A stretch of DNA of 60,598 bases from an uncultured bacterium (GTDB lineage Bacteria > Elusimicrobiota > Elusimicrobia > Elusimicrobiales > Elusimicrobiaceae). Below the pieces are notes generated by a model. It was not told the origin of the DNA, ran no database searches, and was given only the letters and a program-made list of their open reading frames with translations. The DNA lies in the NCBI GenBank assembly GCA_949297775.1, contig CASFTM010000007.1, positions 1 through 60,598 on the forward strand, in the 5' to 3' direction. Both the position numbers and the translations under genes were made by a program. Below are positions 42,887-52,262 of this stretch, in pieces (position 1 is the stretch's first letter; the number at the start of each line of letters is the position of its first letter).

Positions 42887-44376
42887 TCTTTACTTTCCTT
42901 TTCGTTCTTCCCGGCGTCATTTTTAGCCGGTTCTTTAGAAGCGGAAGAAGCCTCTTTTTTAGAGGAGTCTTTCTTGTCCGCAGAGGAAGACGAAGCGGAT
43001 TTTTCAGCGTCTGCTTTCTCTGTTTTGGAGGCTGCGGCTTTATTTTTTGCGGCCTCTTTTTGGGCCTTGCGCTCGGCCGCCGCCTGGCGGGATTTTTCTT
43101 TGGCCTCTTCCAGCGAAATTTTGCCCGTCAAAATTTCCACGGCTTTATCCAGCACCGGGTCTTTGGCGGTGAACTCCATTTTAGGCGTGTCTTTCCCCGG
43201 AGTATAGACGATGTCGTTGTACTGCATAAACACTTTGGCTTCTTCTTCCGGGTCAAAAATCACTTCCACATCCGGCAAGATGCCGCCTTCATCGGCCTTG
43301 GATTTATCGCGGTAGTCGCGCTGGATTAAACGCCCGGATGGGGTGTAATAGCGGGCAATCGTCAGGCGCAGCCCGGCCCCGCCCGAAAGCGGCAGCACCT
43401 GCTGCACGCTGGCTTTGCCAAAGGTGCGCTGCCCGACCACAAAAGCGCGCTGGTTATCCTGCAGGGCGCCGGCCACAATCTCGCTGGCGCTGGCAGAACC
43501 CTGATTGACGAGCACCGCCATCGGAATATCGGGATAATCTGGTTTGGAAGAAGTTTTAAACTCCTGGTAATATTCCGGCTTGCGGCCCTGGGTGTACACA
43601 ATCATTTGGTCCGGCTGCAAAAACAGTTTGGAAATATCCACCGCGCCGGTCAGCAGGCCGCCGGGGTTAAAACGCAAATCCAACACCAGGTATTTCATTC
43701 CTTTCTTTTGCAAAGCCGTCAGTGCTTTTTTGACTTCCTCGGTGCTGTGCCCGGAAAAATCCACCATATACAAGTAGCCCACCTGGTCGTTGAGCATCCG
43801 GTAGTACACCACTTCGGGCACAATTTTGGCGCGTTTAAAGTTAAAGTCCGGCAAGGTTTTATAGTTGCCCTTTTCATCTTTGCGGCTGACGGTAATTTTT
43901 ACTTTGCTGCCCACCGGCCCGCGCATCAGTTCCACCGCATCTTCCAGTTCCATCTCTGTAACGTCTTTGTCATCTACAAATACAATCCGGTCCCCGGGCA
44001 TTACCCCGGCTTTAAACGCCGGCGTGCCGGGCATCGGGCTCATTACCGTTATAAATCCGTCCACTTTTTGCAGGCGTATCCCCAGCCCGCCAAAGTCACC
44101 CCGGGTATCGTTTTTTAATTCTTTATAATCTTTCGGTTCTAAATATTGGGAAAAATCGTCCAATTCGTTTACCACCCCTTTAATGGCGCCGGAAATTAAC
44201 TTATCCGTATCGGTAGTTTCCACATAGTTTTCTTTTACAAATTCCAGCACGTCCACAAAGGTCCGCAGTTGCTTCAAGCTGGTATCCGCCGCCGCATAGG
44301 CGTACGGGAACAGCGTCCCCACAAAAAATACGACCGCCGCAAAAACGGCCACACGACTTAGCTTTTTTGATTTCAT
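42883..44376 (-). CDS. C-terminal processing peptidase (S41, CtpA/Prc family)
   Basis: A 497-residue secreted or membrane-anchored serine protease. N-terminal helix (about 8-28), PDZ domain (about 85-165, GLGIRLQKVDGF), and S41 catalytic core with Ser in VNQGSASASEI (about 292) and Lys in QRTFGKASV (about 317). The last 80 residues are a Lys/Ala/Glu/Ser-rich low-complexity tail not found in most family members. These proteases trim the C-termini of periplasmic proteins and, in other bacteria, control peptidoglycan hydrolases; the EnvC-like factor next door is a plausible link. Confidence 0.93.
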   Translation of the reverse strand: MKSKKLSRVAVFAAVVFFVGTLFPYAYAAADTSLKQLRTFVDVLEFVKENYVETTDTDKLISGAIKGVVNELDDFSQYLEPKDYKELKNDTRGDFGGLGIRLQKVDGFITVMSPMPGTPAFKAGVMPGDRIVFVDDKDVTEMELEDAVELMRGPVGSKVKITVSRKDEKGNYKTLPDFNFKRAKIVPEVVYYRMLNDQVGYLYMVDFSGHSTEEVKKALTALQKKGMKYLVLDLRFNPGGLLTGAVDISKLFLQPDQMIVYTQGRKPEYYQEFKTSSKPDYPDIPMAVLVNQGSASASEIVAGALQDNQRAFVVGQRTFGKASVQQVLPLSGGAGLRLTIARYYTPSGRLIQRDYRDKSKADEGGILPDVEVIFDPEEEAKVFMQYNDIVYTPGKDTPKMEFTAKDPVLDKAVEILTGKISLEEAKEKSRQAAAERKAQKEAAKNKAAASKTEKADAEKSASSSSADKKDSSKKEASSASKEPAKNDAGKNEKESKE

Positions 44377-44392
44377 AGTAACCTCGCCAAAT

Positions 44393-45559
44393 TTAATTCA
44401 GCCAATTCAGCGGATCCACCGCAGTAGTGCCTTGGCGGATTTCAAAATACACCGCGCTTTGGCCCGTACCGGAGGAGGACTGGGTATCCTTCCCGGCAGC
44501 GCCCAACACGCCTTGCTGCGGGAGTTTATCGCCCACTTCTACACTGATTTGCTGTAAAAATCCGTAAATGGAAAAGAACCCTTTTCCGTGGTCCATAATC
44601 ACCACATTGCCGTAGGAGCGGAATGGCCCGGCATAAATCACGCTTCCTTCCGCCACCGTGCGCACCGGCGCCCCGTAGCGGGCGGCAATTTTAATGCCGT
44701 CGCGGAAAATCCAGGTATTCAAGTCGGAACGGTACTCTTTGCCAAATTTGCTGAGTACTTTGCCCGTTACCGGCCACGGCAGGGAATTTTGGGGCACGTC
44801 AATTTTCGGTCCGGCGGATTTTTTGGACGATGTTTTAGCCGCCGCCGATTTTTTGGCGTCCGCCGCCTTACGTTTGCGTTCAAACGTAGCTAACAATTTA
44901 TTTAATTCTTCGGCGGATTTATTTAATTCATTAAGTTCCTTGCGCACGGCATCCGCCTTGCGTTTGGTAACATCCAAATCTTTTTTCTTTTTATTAAAGG
45001 ATTGCGAAATAACCGCCTGCTCCTTTTTAATTTGCGTGCTTTGCGCCAACAGCTGTTTGTTGCGTTCTTCAAAGGTATGGATTTTCTGCTGGGCTTCGGT
45101 ATTGGCTTTTTTCAGCTCCGCGGCAAAAACGGCTTTATGCGTAAGCATACGGTCTACAAAAATTTCCTGCTCCAGGCTGTAGCCGCCCGGGCAATACGGG
45201 CAGGAAGGGGTAAAATAGTAATTTTGCAGTTCTTCTTCCACTACGCCCTGCCACATCGGCATACTGCGTTCCAGCGCGGCGCGCTTATCGGCGATGGAAA
45301 GCAGATTTTGTTCCACGTAGGTAATGTCGGACTCCACCTTATTTTTAAGCCGCTCCGCCCGGGCTTTTTTGTCTTCCAAGGCGGAAATCTCTTTGGAGAT
45401 TTTCTTTTCCTGTTCGCGGTATTTTTTTAGTTCGGCTTCTTTTTGCGCGGCTTCTTTTTTCAGTTTTTCTATTTCGCGTTTACGGTCGGCGGCTTCGTCG
45501 CAAAAAAGCGGCGAAGCGCAAAACACTAACGCTAAAAGTACACTTAAAATTTTTGCCAT
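44393..45559 (-). CDS. EnvC-like amidase activator (coiled coil plus degenerate LytM domain)
   Basis: A 388-residue periplasmic protein: signal peptide (1-20), a long coiled coil (about 22-250) with a CPYCPGG insertion, and a C-terminal LytM/M23 domain (about 270-388). Zinc ligands are missing: the H-x-H position reads VYFEIRQG, as in E. coli EnvC (LYFEIRRQG), and the first His site reads FRDGIKIA. This points to an EnvC-type activator rather than an endopeptidase. I use the ATG at 45559 because the longer frame adds a non-secretory stretch. It overlaps the FtsX-like gene by 16 nt, matching the FtsX-EnvC partnership. Confidence 0.88.
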   Translation of the reverse strand: MAKILSVLLALVFCASPLFCDEAADRKREIEKLKKEAAQKEAELKKYREQEKKISKEISALEDKKARAERLKNKVESDITYVEQNLLSIADKRAALERSMPMWQGVVEEELQNYYFTPSCPYCPGGYSLEQEIFVDRMLTHKAVFAAELKKANTEAQQKIHTFEERNKQLLAQSTQIKKEQAVISQSFNKKKKDLDVTKRKADAVRKELNELNKSAEELNKLLATFERKRKAADAKKSAAAKTSSKKSAGPKIDVPQNSLPWPVTGKVLSKFGKEYRSDLNTWIFRDGIKIAARYGAPVRTVAEGSVIYAGPFRSYGNVVIMDHGKGFFSIYGFLQQISVEVGDKLPQQGVLGAAGKDTQSSSGTGQSAVYFEIRQGTTAVDPLNWLN

Positions 45560-46362
45560 TTTGATAACGTCCACCCAAAAAGCCCGCAGAAAGCTAACAT
45601 CAACAGCTGCCGCCCCACCGTGGTAAACTGTCCAGCGGCCTGCACCAAGAAGCCTGTCGGGAACACCAGCACCGCAAAAAACGCGCACGACGCCAACCCC
45701 GCCAATACGCCCGAAACAGCCCCCCCTAAATAATGGGCGCGGACCTCGTTGGACGGATAAGCTTCCACCAAAAACATAAATGCCAAAAAGAGCAGCAAAG
45801 CAAAAATAACCGCAATATGCAGCAGTTTAGCGCACAATCCCGTAAAGAACAGCAGCCGGGCGTGCTCCAAATTGTAATGCGGCACCAAGCCGGGATATTC
45901 CGCCGCCAAATTATCTACAAACGGCCGGATATTATTAATGGCTTTGTAATTTAATTTCAGTTCAAAGTAAGCCGGCATTTTATTTTTGCCCATCAGCAGC
46001 AAAGCTTCCGTCAGCTGAGGATTTTGGCGTTTGACGGTTTCCAGCGCGTCCTGCGGGGAAAACAACCGCACAGACACGATATCCTGCTTTTGGTTTAACG
46101 ACTCGCCGATTTGTTCCAGTTCGTCATTTTGGGTTTGCCCGCTGACGGTAAGCAACACCTTAAAGCTCTCATCCATCTGCCGGTAATAATTCCCCAGGCG
46201 CATATCCACAAACACCACGCTTTGCAACAGTACCGCTACCGCAAACACCAGCAAAAACAAACGCCGGTGCAGCCGGAACACCTGCTTGGGCCCGGCGGAG
46301 GCGGCGGGCTTTTTCCCTTCAAAAAATTCGGTCAATTCTTTATCCTTCATTTTATTTTTCAT
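45544..46362 (-). CDS. FtsX-like cell-division membrane protein
   Basis: A 272-residue protein with the FtsX layout: a cytoplasmic N-terminus, helix 1 (about 33-52), a periplasmic domain (about 55-170, DIVSVRLFSPQDALETVKRQNP), and three helices (about 178-200, 212-235, 250-268). FtsX transmits FtsE ATP hydrolysis to EnvC, which is encoded next. No ftsE is present in the window, which is unusual because ftsE and ftsX are commonly adjacent. The start overlaps the alkaline-phosphatase stop by 11 nt. Confidence 0.78.
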   Translation of the reverse strand: MKNKMKDKELTEFFEGKKPAASAGPKQVFRLHRRLFLLVFAVAVLLQSVVFVDMRLGNYYRQMDESFKVLLTVSGQTQNDELEQIGESLNQKQDIVSVRLFSPQDALETVKRQNPQLTEALLLMGKNKMPAYFELKLNYKAINNIRPFVDNLAAEYPGLVPHYNLEHARLLFFTGLCAKLLHIAVIFALLLFLAFMFLVEAYPSNEVRAHYLGGAVSGVLAGLASCAFFAVLVFPTGFLVQAAGQFTTVGRQLLMLAFCGLFGWTLSKWQKF

Positions 46363-47734
46363 CCGTCCACCCCAAAGCCGTTTTCATCCGCGGCAAAATG
46401 TCCGTATTATGGTACACGCCGGTAAATTCGTCCGCCTGCGGACCATACGCCACGCTTAAAATGGGGGCCGAAGAATGCGTGGGCGTAGCCCAAACGATCC
46501 CGCGGGTTTCGTTTAACTGCTTAAACAAACCGCTGATGTCGGACGGATTTTCAAACTGTGTGATGTCCACCTCAAACCCCATGGCTTCGCTTAAGCGTTT
46601 TTGCAAATACTCCGGGGTTAATTGTTCGGGCTTCATTTGTTTGAGTTCCATTTCCAAATAGTACAAGCACAGTTTTTGCTTGGCAAACTGGCGGAATGTG
46701 GCAAACGAAGCATAATCCACATCCCCGCCGTAAAGCACTTCGCCCTGGGCGGTTTTTTGCATGGCTTTTTCCTTCCCCAGGTGGCGGTAGGTAAACGCGC
46801 CCAGGCCGGTGTCGTGGTCGGCGTTTAAATACACTAAAGTTTCGCCGTTTTTATCGGCATAGGCTTTTATATAACCCAGCAAATTGTCCAGCGTTTTCAT
46901 TTCGTGAAACCAGGCCCCGGCATCGTTGGCGTGGGCGGCCCAGTCAATTTTTCCAGCTTCCACCACCAGCACAAAGCCGTTTTTGTTTTGGCTTAACAGT
47001 TCAATGGCTTTTTGGGTTTGTTCCGTCAAAGAAGGAATTTTGGGATAGCGGTGCATTTCCACCGATATCGGCAGCGCCTGCTCGGCAAACAACCCCAGCA
47101 CTTTGCCGGATTTTACCGCCGCCAGTTCTTTTTTGTTTTCCACCACGCGGTAGCCTTGTTTTTTGGCCTGGCGCAGCAGTTTTTTGTTTTCGCCGGTGGA
47201 AAAATACTTCATCCCTCCGCCTAAAATCACTTCCGGACCAAAGGCAATCAGCTGCCGGGCGATTTCCATTTTTTCGTTGCGGTTGGGTACATGCGCGGTA
47301 AAAGCGGCGGGGGTAGCGTCCGTCACGTACGCGTCGGACACGATGCCGATTGCCTTGCCCTGTTTACGGGCTAATTCCAACAAAGTTTCAGCCGGCTGAC
47401 CGTTGTAATCCACCCCGATAGATTCCGGGCGGGAAAACCGGCCCGTAGCCATTTGGGTGCCTGAGGCGGCGGAATCGGTTACCACCGTATCATAGGTATT
47501 ATTAAAAAACAACCCCCACTGAGCGCCCTGCATCAGGCGTTCCAAGTTGGATACTTTATCCGGATATTCGTCCAATCCGCCGTAACGAACGCCCTGCATA
47601 AAGAAACCCATCGCTTCCGGCCCCATTCCGTCGCCGATAATCCAAATCACGTTTTTAACGTCTCCGGCGGACAAACTTCCCGCCAGCAACAAACACGCCA
47701 ATACAGCTCCCCACATACGCAAACAACGCTTCAT
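46352..47734 (-). CDS. alkaline phosphatase, PhoA superfamily
   Basis: A 460-residue secreted phosphomonoesterase with a signal peptide (1-23). Metal-binding IIGDGMG (32-38), catalytic VTDSAASGT with nucleophile S88, and EAGKIDWAAHANDAG and NADHDTG metal sites are all visible. It lies between glgA and the division genes and overlaps the FtsX-like gene by 11 nt. It probably releases phosphate in the periplasm; no phosphate-regulation site is seen. Confidence 0.93.
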   Translation of the reverse strand: MKRCLRMWGAVLACLLLAGSLSAGDVKNVIWIIGDGMGPEAMGFFMQGVRYGGLDEYPDKVSNLERLMQGAQWGLFFNNTYDTVVTDSAASGTQMATGRFSRPESIGVDYNGQPAETLLELARKQGKAIGIVSDAYVTDATPAAFTAHVPNRNEKMEIARQLIAFGPEVILGGGMKYFSTGENKKLLRQAKKQGYRVVENKKELAAVKSGKVLGLFAEQALPISVEMHRYPKIPSLTEQTQKAIELLSQNKNGFVLVVEAGKIDWAAHANDAGAWFHEMKTLDNLLGYIKAYADKNGETLVYLNADHDTGLGAFTYRHLGKEKAMQKTAQGEVLYGGDVDYASFATFRQFAKQKLCLYYLEMELKQMKPEQLTPEYLQKRLSEAMGFEVDITQFENPSDISGLFKQLNETRGIVWATPTHSSAPILSVAYGPQADEFTGVYHNTDILPRMKTALGWTDEK

Positions 47735-47742
47735 AAAAACTC

Positions 47743-49191
47743 CTAATTAATAGTTTTGCGGTACAAGTCCAAATAGGCCTGCGCCGATTTATCCCACGAC
47801 AAATCCTGCCGCATAGCATTGCGCACCAAGCGCGCCCATACCGGGCGGTTTTTAAATACGTTCAAGGCGTTTTCCACCGCGGCGCAAATGCCGTTTTCGT
47901 TAAATTCTTCAATAAAGAACCCGGTGGCGGTATCTTCATTTCCGGGGCGGTATCCTTTTACGGTGTCCACCAGCCCCCCTACTTTGGAAACCACCGGAAT
48001 AGCACCGTATTTCATAGCGATTAATTGCGAAAGCCCGCACGGTTCAAAGCGAGAAGGCATCAAGAATATGTCCGAACCCGCATAAATACGGTGGGCCAAA
48101 TCTTCGTCCAGGCGTCCGTTATAGCTGACGCTTGCCGGATTGTTGCGCGCCAGGCTTTGGTAGGCTTTTTCCAGCATAGGGTCGCCCATTCCCAGCACTA
48201 CAAACTGGGCCCGGTCTTTCAAGCGCTCAATCAGGCTGACCACCACATCCAACCCTTTCTGATAATCCAACCGCGATACTATACCAATCACAGGTTTCTG
48301 CGGATCCTGTTCCAGTTTGCACTGCTGCTGGAGCGCCAGCTTGGCGGAAAGTTTGCCTTTTTCCGCTTCGTCGGCGTCGTACCCAATGGGGAGCACGGGG
48401 TCAATTTCCGGGTCCCATACTTCGGTGTCAATCCCGTTGACGATACCGCAGAAATTTTTGCTGCGGTAGCGCAGCAGTCCTTCCAACCCAAAACCCATAG
48501 CCGGGTCGGTCTGCACCTCTCGAGCGTAGTTGGGGCTGACGGTGTTGACGTTATCGGCAAATACGATACCGCTTTTTAAAAAGCTGATACCGCCGTAGTA
48601 TTCAAATTTATCCGGCGTATAATCTACCGGATGAAAGCCGGCTTTCTTAAAGGAAGAATACGGATAATGCCCTTGGTAGGCGATGTTGTGAATGGTATAG
48701 AGGCTGCGGGTGCGGGTGTAAAAAGCGTCCAACTTATAGACGGTTTTTAAATAAGCCGGGATAAGGCCCGTCTGCCAGTCGTGGCAGTGGATGATATCCG
48801 GGCGGAAACCGATAAACTTGCAGCCTTCCAGCACGGCCCGGCTAAAGAGGATAAAGCGTTCATCGTTATCGGGATATTCTCCCGCTTTGGTGCGGTAAAG
48901 TTCGGGGCGGTCAAAATACTTGCGGCTGCCTACAAAGAACACCAGCACATTGCCCCAATTGATATACGAAAGAGAAACTTGTTCAATGCGGTCTCCGATC
49001 GGAATTAAATATACGCCGGGAACCACTTTTAAAGACGATACCCGCACAATATTGCGGTAATGCGGCAGGAACAAAAGCACCTTGTTTCCTTTGTGCATGG
49101 CAAACTGCTGGCATAGCGCGCCGACCACATCGGCCAGACCGCCGGTTTTACAAAACGGAAAAGCTTCGCTTGCGGCTAACACAATATTCAT
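47743..49191 (-). CDS. glgA: glycogen synthase (ADP-glucose type, GT5)
   Basis: A 482-residue glycosyltransferase that elongates alpha-1,4-glucan from ADP-glucose. It carries the ADP-glucose motif KTGGLADVVGAL (15-26) and the C-terminal SRFEPCGLSQLIAMKYG nucleotide-binding motif, and has normal length. It is adjacent to scpB, with only 2 nt between them, and no other glg gene is in the window. Confidence 0.95.
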   Translation of the reverse strand: MNIVLAASEAFPFCKTGGLADVVGALCQQFAMHKGNKVLLFLPHYRNIVRVSSLKVVPGVYLIPIGDRIEQVSLSYINWGNVLVFFVGSRKYFDRPELYRTKAGEYPDNDERFILFSRAVLEGCKFIGFRPDIIHCHDWQTGLIPAYLKTVYKLDAFYTRTRSLYTIHNIAYQGHYPYSSFKKAGFHPVDYTPDKFEYYGGISFLKSGIVFADNVNTVSPNYAREVQTDPAMGFGLEGLLRYRSKNFCGIVNGIDTEVWDPEIDPVLPIGYDADEAEKGKLSAKLALQQQCKLEQDPQKPVIGIVSRLDYQKGLDVVVSLIERLKDRAQFVVLGMGDPMLEKAYQSLARNNPASVSYNGRLDEDLAHRIYAGSDIFLMPSRFEPCGLSQLIAMKYGAIPVVSKVGGLVDTVKGYRPGNEDTATGFFIEEFNENGICAAVENALNVFKNRPVWARLVRNAMRQDLSWDKSAQAYLDLYRKTIN

Positions 49192-49193
49192 AC

Positions 49194-50399
49194 TTAGTTT
49201 TCCTCCTGGGGTACGTCTTGGTTTTGCGGCTGGAGCGGCTGAGCCGCCGCAGAGTTCTGCGGGGTTTCCTGCACGGCGGCAGGGACGGAAGCGGCGTCTG
49301 CTTCGGCCGCAGGTGCGTCGCCCTGACCGGCGGGCGCAGCGGGATCAGGCTGGACGTCCGTGGGCCCTTCGGAAGCGGCGTTTTGGGCGGCTTCATCAGC
49401 GGCAAAGGCGTCCGGCTGTGCTTCAGACGGCGTTTGTTCGGCAGGAAGACCAAAGAAATCCCCTTTATTATAGCTGTTGCGCGTAAAGAACGGATCCGCC
49501 GAAGAATCCAACGCCTCCAAACGCTCCTTTCCTTCCAACTCGTCCAGCGGGATAATCGCCGGTTCCGGCAACGGCGGGAGAGGCTCATCAAACGGTAAAT
49601 CCGCCTGTTTGGCGTGCAGGGATTTGGCGGCAAATACTTGCAAATCGGGCAGGTCGGACACTTTATTCAGCCCAAACATCCGCAAAAATTCGTCCGTCGT
49701 TCCATATACCATCGGACGGCCGACCGTATCTTTCTTACCCACCACGCGCACGAGCGAGCGTTCCAGCAAGCGTTCCAGCGGGCCGGCCACATCCACCCCG
49801 CGGATGGCTTCCATTTCCGCGCGGGTAATCGGCTGTTTGTAGGCCACGATAGCCAGCGTTTCCAAGGCGGCGTTGGAGAGCTTGGTAGTCATTTTTTCGT
49901 TATATAGCCGGCGCACCCAACGCCCGTATTCGGGCTTGGTGGACATTTGAAATCCGCCCCCCACTTCCACTACTTGCACGGCGCTGTTGCGGCGGATATA
50001 ATCGTCCTGAATTTCCAAAATCATTTCGCGCACGCGGCGGGCGTCCGCTCCGTCAATAACGTCAGCGATGCGGGTGGGTTTTAACGGGCGGTCGGTAATA
50101 AACAAAAGCGTTTCCACAATTTGCTTAAACTCACTGGTGGGAACAAGCTCAAAAGGTTTTTCATCATCTGTCGGGGCAGATTGGGCGGAGGGCGCGTCCG
50201 CCGCTTGTTCCGGCGCGGAAGCGGGTGCCTCCTCCTGGCTTTCCGCCGGGGCATCCCCAGACGGGGCAGCGGTTTGCGCCGGCTGGCCCTGCGGGGCCGC
50301 GTCAACGGAAGAAGCCGTGTGAAGAGCCGCGTCCTGCGGGGCGGACGCCGGGATATCGGATGAGGCGGCTTGGTTTTGCAATTGTTCTTCGGTTGGCAT
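49194..50399 (-). CDS. scpB: condensin subunit ScpB with long disordered tails
   Basis: A 401-residue protein; typical ScpB is about 180-220 residues. The tandem winged-helix core is at about 85-265 (ETLLFITDRPLKPTRIADV, ALETLAIVAYKQPITRAEMEAIRG, GRPMVYGTTDEFLRMFGL). It is flanked by Ala/Pro/Gln/Asp-rich low-complexity tails of about 80 residues N-terminal and 115 C-terminal. ScpB joins ScpA and SMC in chromosome segregation. The tails look disordered; their role is unknown. Confidence 0.94.
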   Translation of the reverse strand: MPTEEQLQNQAASSDIPASAPQDAALHTASSVDAAPQGQPAQTAAPSGDAPAESQEEAPASAPEQAADAPSAQSAPTDDEKPFELVPTSEFKQIVETLLFITDRPLKPTRIADVIDGADARRVREMILEIQDDYIRRNSAVQVVEVGGGFQMSTKPEYGRWVRRLYNEKMTTKLSNAALETLAIVAYKQPITRAEMEAIRGVDVAGPLERLLERSLVRVVGKKDTVGRPMVYGTTDEFLRMFGLNKVSDLPDLQVFAAKSLHAKQADLPFDEPLPPLPEPAIIPLDELEGKERLEALDSSADPFFTRNSYNKGDFFGLPAEQTPSEAQPDAFAADEAAQNAASEGPTDVQPDPAAPAGQGDAPAAEADAASVPAAVQETPQNSAAAQPLQPQNQDVPQEEN

Positions 50400-50419
50400 A
50401 TAAAAATTCCTCCGGGCGG

Positions 50420-51181
50420 CTATTTTGCTTCGCCGTGCATTAGGGTTTTAAAATCCTTGTCTTTGTTTTCCGGGTTTAAATAAATCCGGATTTGGCCCAA
50501 CTTTTCGTCCTGGCGCGCAATCAGTTTTTTAATCTTCATCAGTTCCAACAGCGCCATAAAACACGTGATAATCCCGCGTTTTTTCGTTTCGCCCACAAAA
50601 ATATCGTCCAACAGCACCCATTCGCGGCGGGCAAACATATTAACGACTTTTTCCATCTTCATTTCAATCGGGAATTCTTCCACCTTCAAAAGCTCAATGC
50701 GTTTGCGTTCATCCAAACGTTCAAATGCGCGTTTGACGGCGGAAAGCAAATCAAACATTTGCAGGTTGATGACTTTTTCCCCATTGTCAAAAATCGGCGC
50801 GGAGCGGTAGAAATTGTCTTTGTTTTCTTCCAATTTCTGTTCTAAAAACTTGCTGGCTTCTTTATATTTCTGATACTCCACCAGCTTGGCCACCAATTCT
50901 TTAACCGGGTTGGGGCCTTCGTCCTCCGTCGTCGGCGCCTGGGACGGCAGGAGCGTTTTGGCCTTAATTTGCATCAGCGTGCTGGCCATCACCAAAAATT
51001 CGCCCGCCACTTCCAGGTTCAGCTCCTTCATCACGTTTAAATAATCCAAATACTGCTGGGTGATTTCCGCAATGTTAATGTCGCAAATGTCCAAGTTGTC
51101 TTTTTTAATCAAGTGCAAAAGCAGGTCCATCGGGCCTTCAAACACGTTGATATGAACATTTATCGGTGCAGGAGCTAACAT
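50420..51181 (-). CDS. scpA: condensin subunit ScpA (kleisin)
   Basis: A 253-residue kleisin with N-terminal INVHINVFEGPMDLLLHLIKK (first 20 residues typical of ScpA), a central acidic linker, and a C-terminal winged helix (FMALLELMKIKKLIA). It bridges the SMC heads with ScpB. The gene is followed by scpB at 20 nt, the usual order. No smc is in the window. Confidence 0.95.
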   Translation of the reverse strand: MLAPAPINVHINVFEGPMDLLLHLIKKDNLDICDINIAEITQQYLDYLNVMKELNLEVAGEFLVMASTLMQIKAKTLLPSQAPTTEDEGPNPVKELVAKLVEYQKYKEASKFLEQKLEENKDNFYRSAPIFDNGEKVINLQMFDLLSAVKRAFERLDERKRIELLKVEEFPIEMKMEKVVNMFARREWVLLDDIFVGETKKRGIITCFMALLELMKIKKLIARQDEKLGQIRIYLNPENKDKDFKTLMHGEAK

Positions 51182-51193
51182 AACGTATCCTTC

Positions 51194-52249
51194 TTAATGG
51201 GTAATGCGCATCGCTTTTTTGACGGCTGCCAAGGTTTTGGCGGCATTTGCCTGGGCGCGTTCTTTGCCTTCAGCCACGATTTTTTCCAGCTGGGCGATGT
51301 CGCCTTCAAACGTTTTTCGGCGTTCGGAAAACGCATTGAGTTCCGGCTCCATTAACGCAAACAGCTCTTTCTTGCACGCCACACAGCCCAAGGCGCCCGC
51401 TTTGCATTCTTCGCAGCGTTTAGCGGCGTTGGGATTGTAAATTTGGTGAAAGGCGTACACGACGCAGCCGTCGGGGTTGGCGGGATCGTTGGCTTTTTTC
51501 TTGTTGGGGTCGGTAAACATTGCCATCACTTTTTTGCGTACGGATTCCAAATCTTCGCCCAAGCTGATGGCATTGTGGTAGGACTTGGACATCTTCCGTC
51601 CGTCAATGCCCGGCACGCGGGCCACATTGGTATACAGCGGCGCGGGTTCGGTAAACACTTCCACGCCATAAACTTCGGCAAAACGACGGGCCAGGTCGCG
51701 CGCGATTTCCAGGTGGGCGGTTTGGTCTTTGCCCACGGGCACGTAAGAAGCCTGCTGGATTAAAATATCCGTCGCCATCAGCACGGGGTAGCCCAAAAAA
51801 CCAAAGGAAGAAATTTCTTCGTCTCCGGCGATGGAATTTACTTTTTCCGCCAGGGATTTTTCATCCAGCTGCCCGGCGTATTTTTGTTTTAAAAGTTCCT
51901 GGATTTGTTCTTTGTAGGTAGGGTTTCTAAGCAGCCAGCCCAAGGGGGTAATCATCCCCAGCAGGGTGTTTAATTCGCTTACCTGCGGCACGTCGGACTG
52001 AATAAAAATGGTACATTTTTTCGGGTCCAGCCCGGCGGTCAGCCAGTCAATAAGCATCTGGCGGCTGTTTTCAGCCAGGTTTTCGGTATGTTCGTAAGCG
52101 GTGGTCAGCGAATGCAAATCCGCCACGAAAAAGTAGCAATTATACTTATCCTGCAACGCTACCCAGTTCTTTAACGCCCCATGGAAGTTGCCTAAATGCA
52201 GTTTGCCTGTCGGGCGCATACCGGAAAGAACAATTTTATCAGTTGCCAT
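51194..52249 (-). CDS. trpS: tryptophan-tRNA ligase
   Basis: A 351-residue class I synthetase. The HIGH-like KLHLGNFHG starts near 16, and KMSKS lies in GRKMSKSYHNAI near 220. A Cys-containing CEECKAGALGCVACKKE near 280-297 is typical of bacterial TrpRS. It charges tRNA-Trp. Normal length, tightly spaced (12-13 nt) with scpA and the M50 gene. Confidence 0.97.
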   Translation of the reverse strand: MATDKIVLSGMRPTGKLHLGNFHGALKNWVALQDKYNCYFFVADLHSLTTAYEHTENLAENSRQMLIDWLTAGLDPKKCTIFIQSDVPQVSELNTLLGMITPLGWLLRNPTYKEQIQELLKQKYAGQLDEKSLAEKVNSIAGDEEISSFGFLGYPVLMATDILIQQASYVPVGKDQTAHLEIARDLARRFAEVYGVEVFTEPAPLYTNVARVPGIDGRKMSKSYHNAISLGEDLESVRKKVMAMFTDPNKKKANDPANPDGCVVYAFHQIYNPNAAKRCEECKAGALGCVACKKELFALMEPELNAFSERRKTFEGDIAQLEKIVAEGKERAQANAAKTLAAVKKAMRITH

Positions 52250-52262
52250 AAAAAACCTCGTA

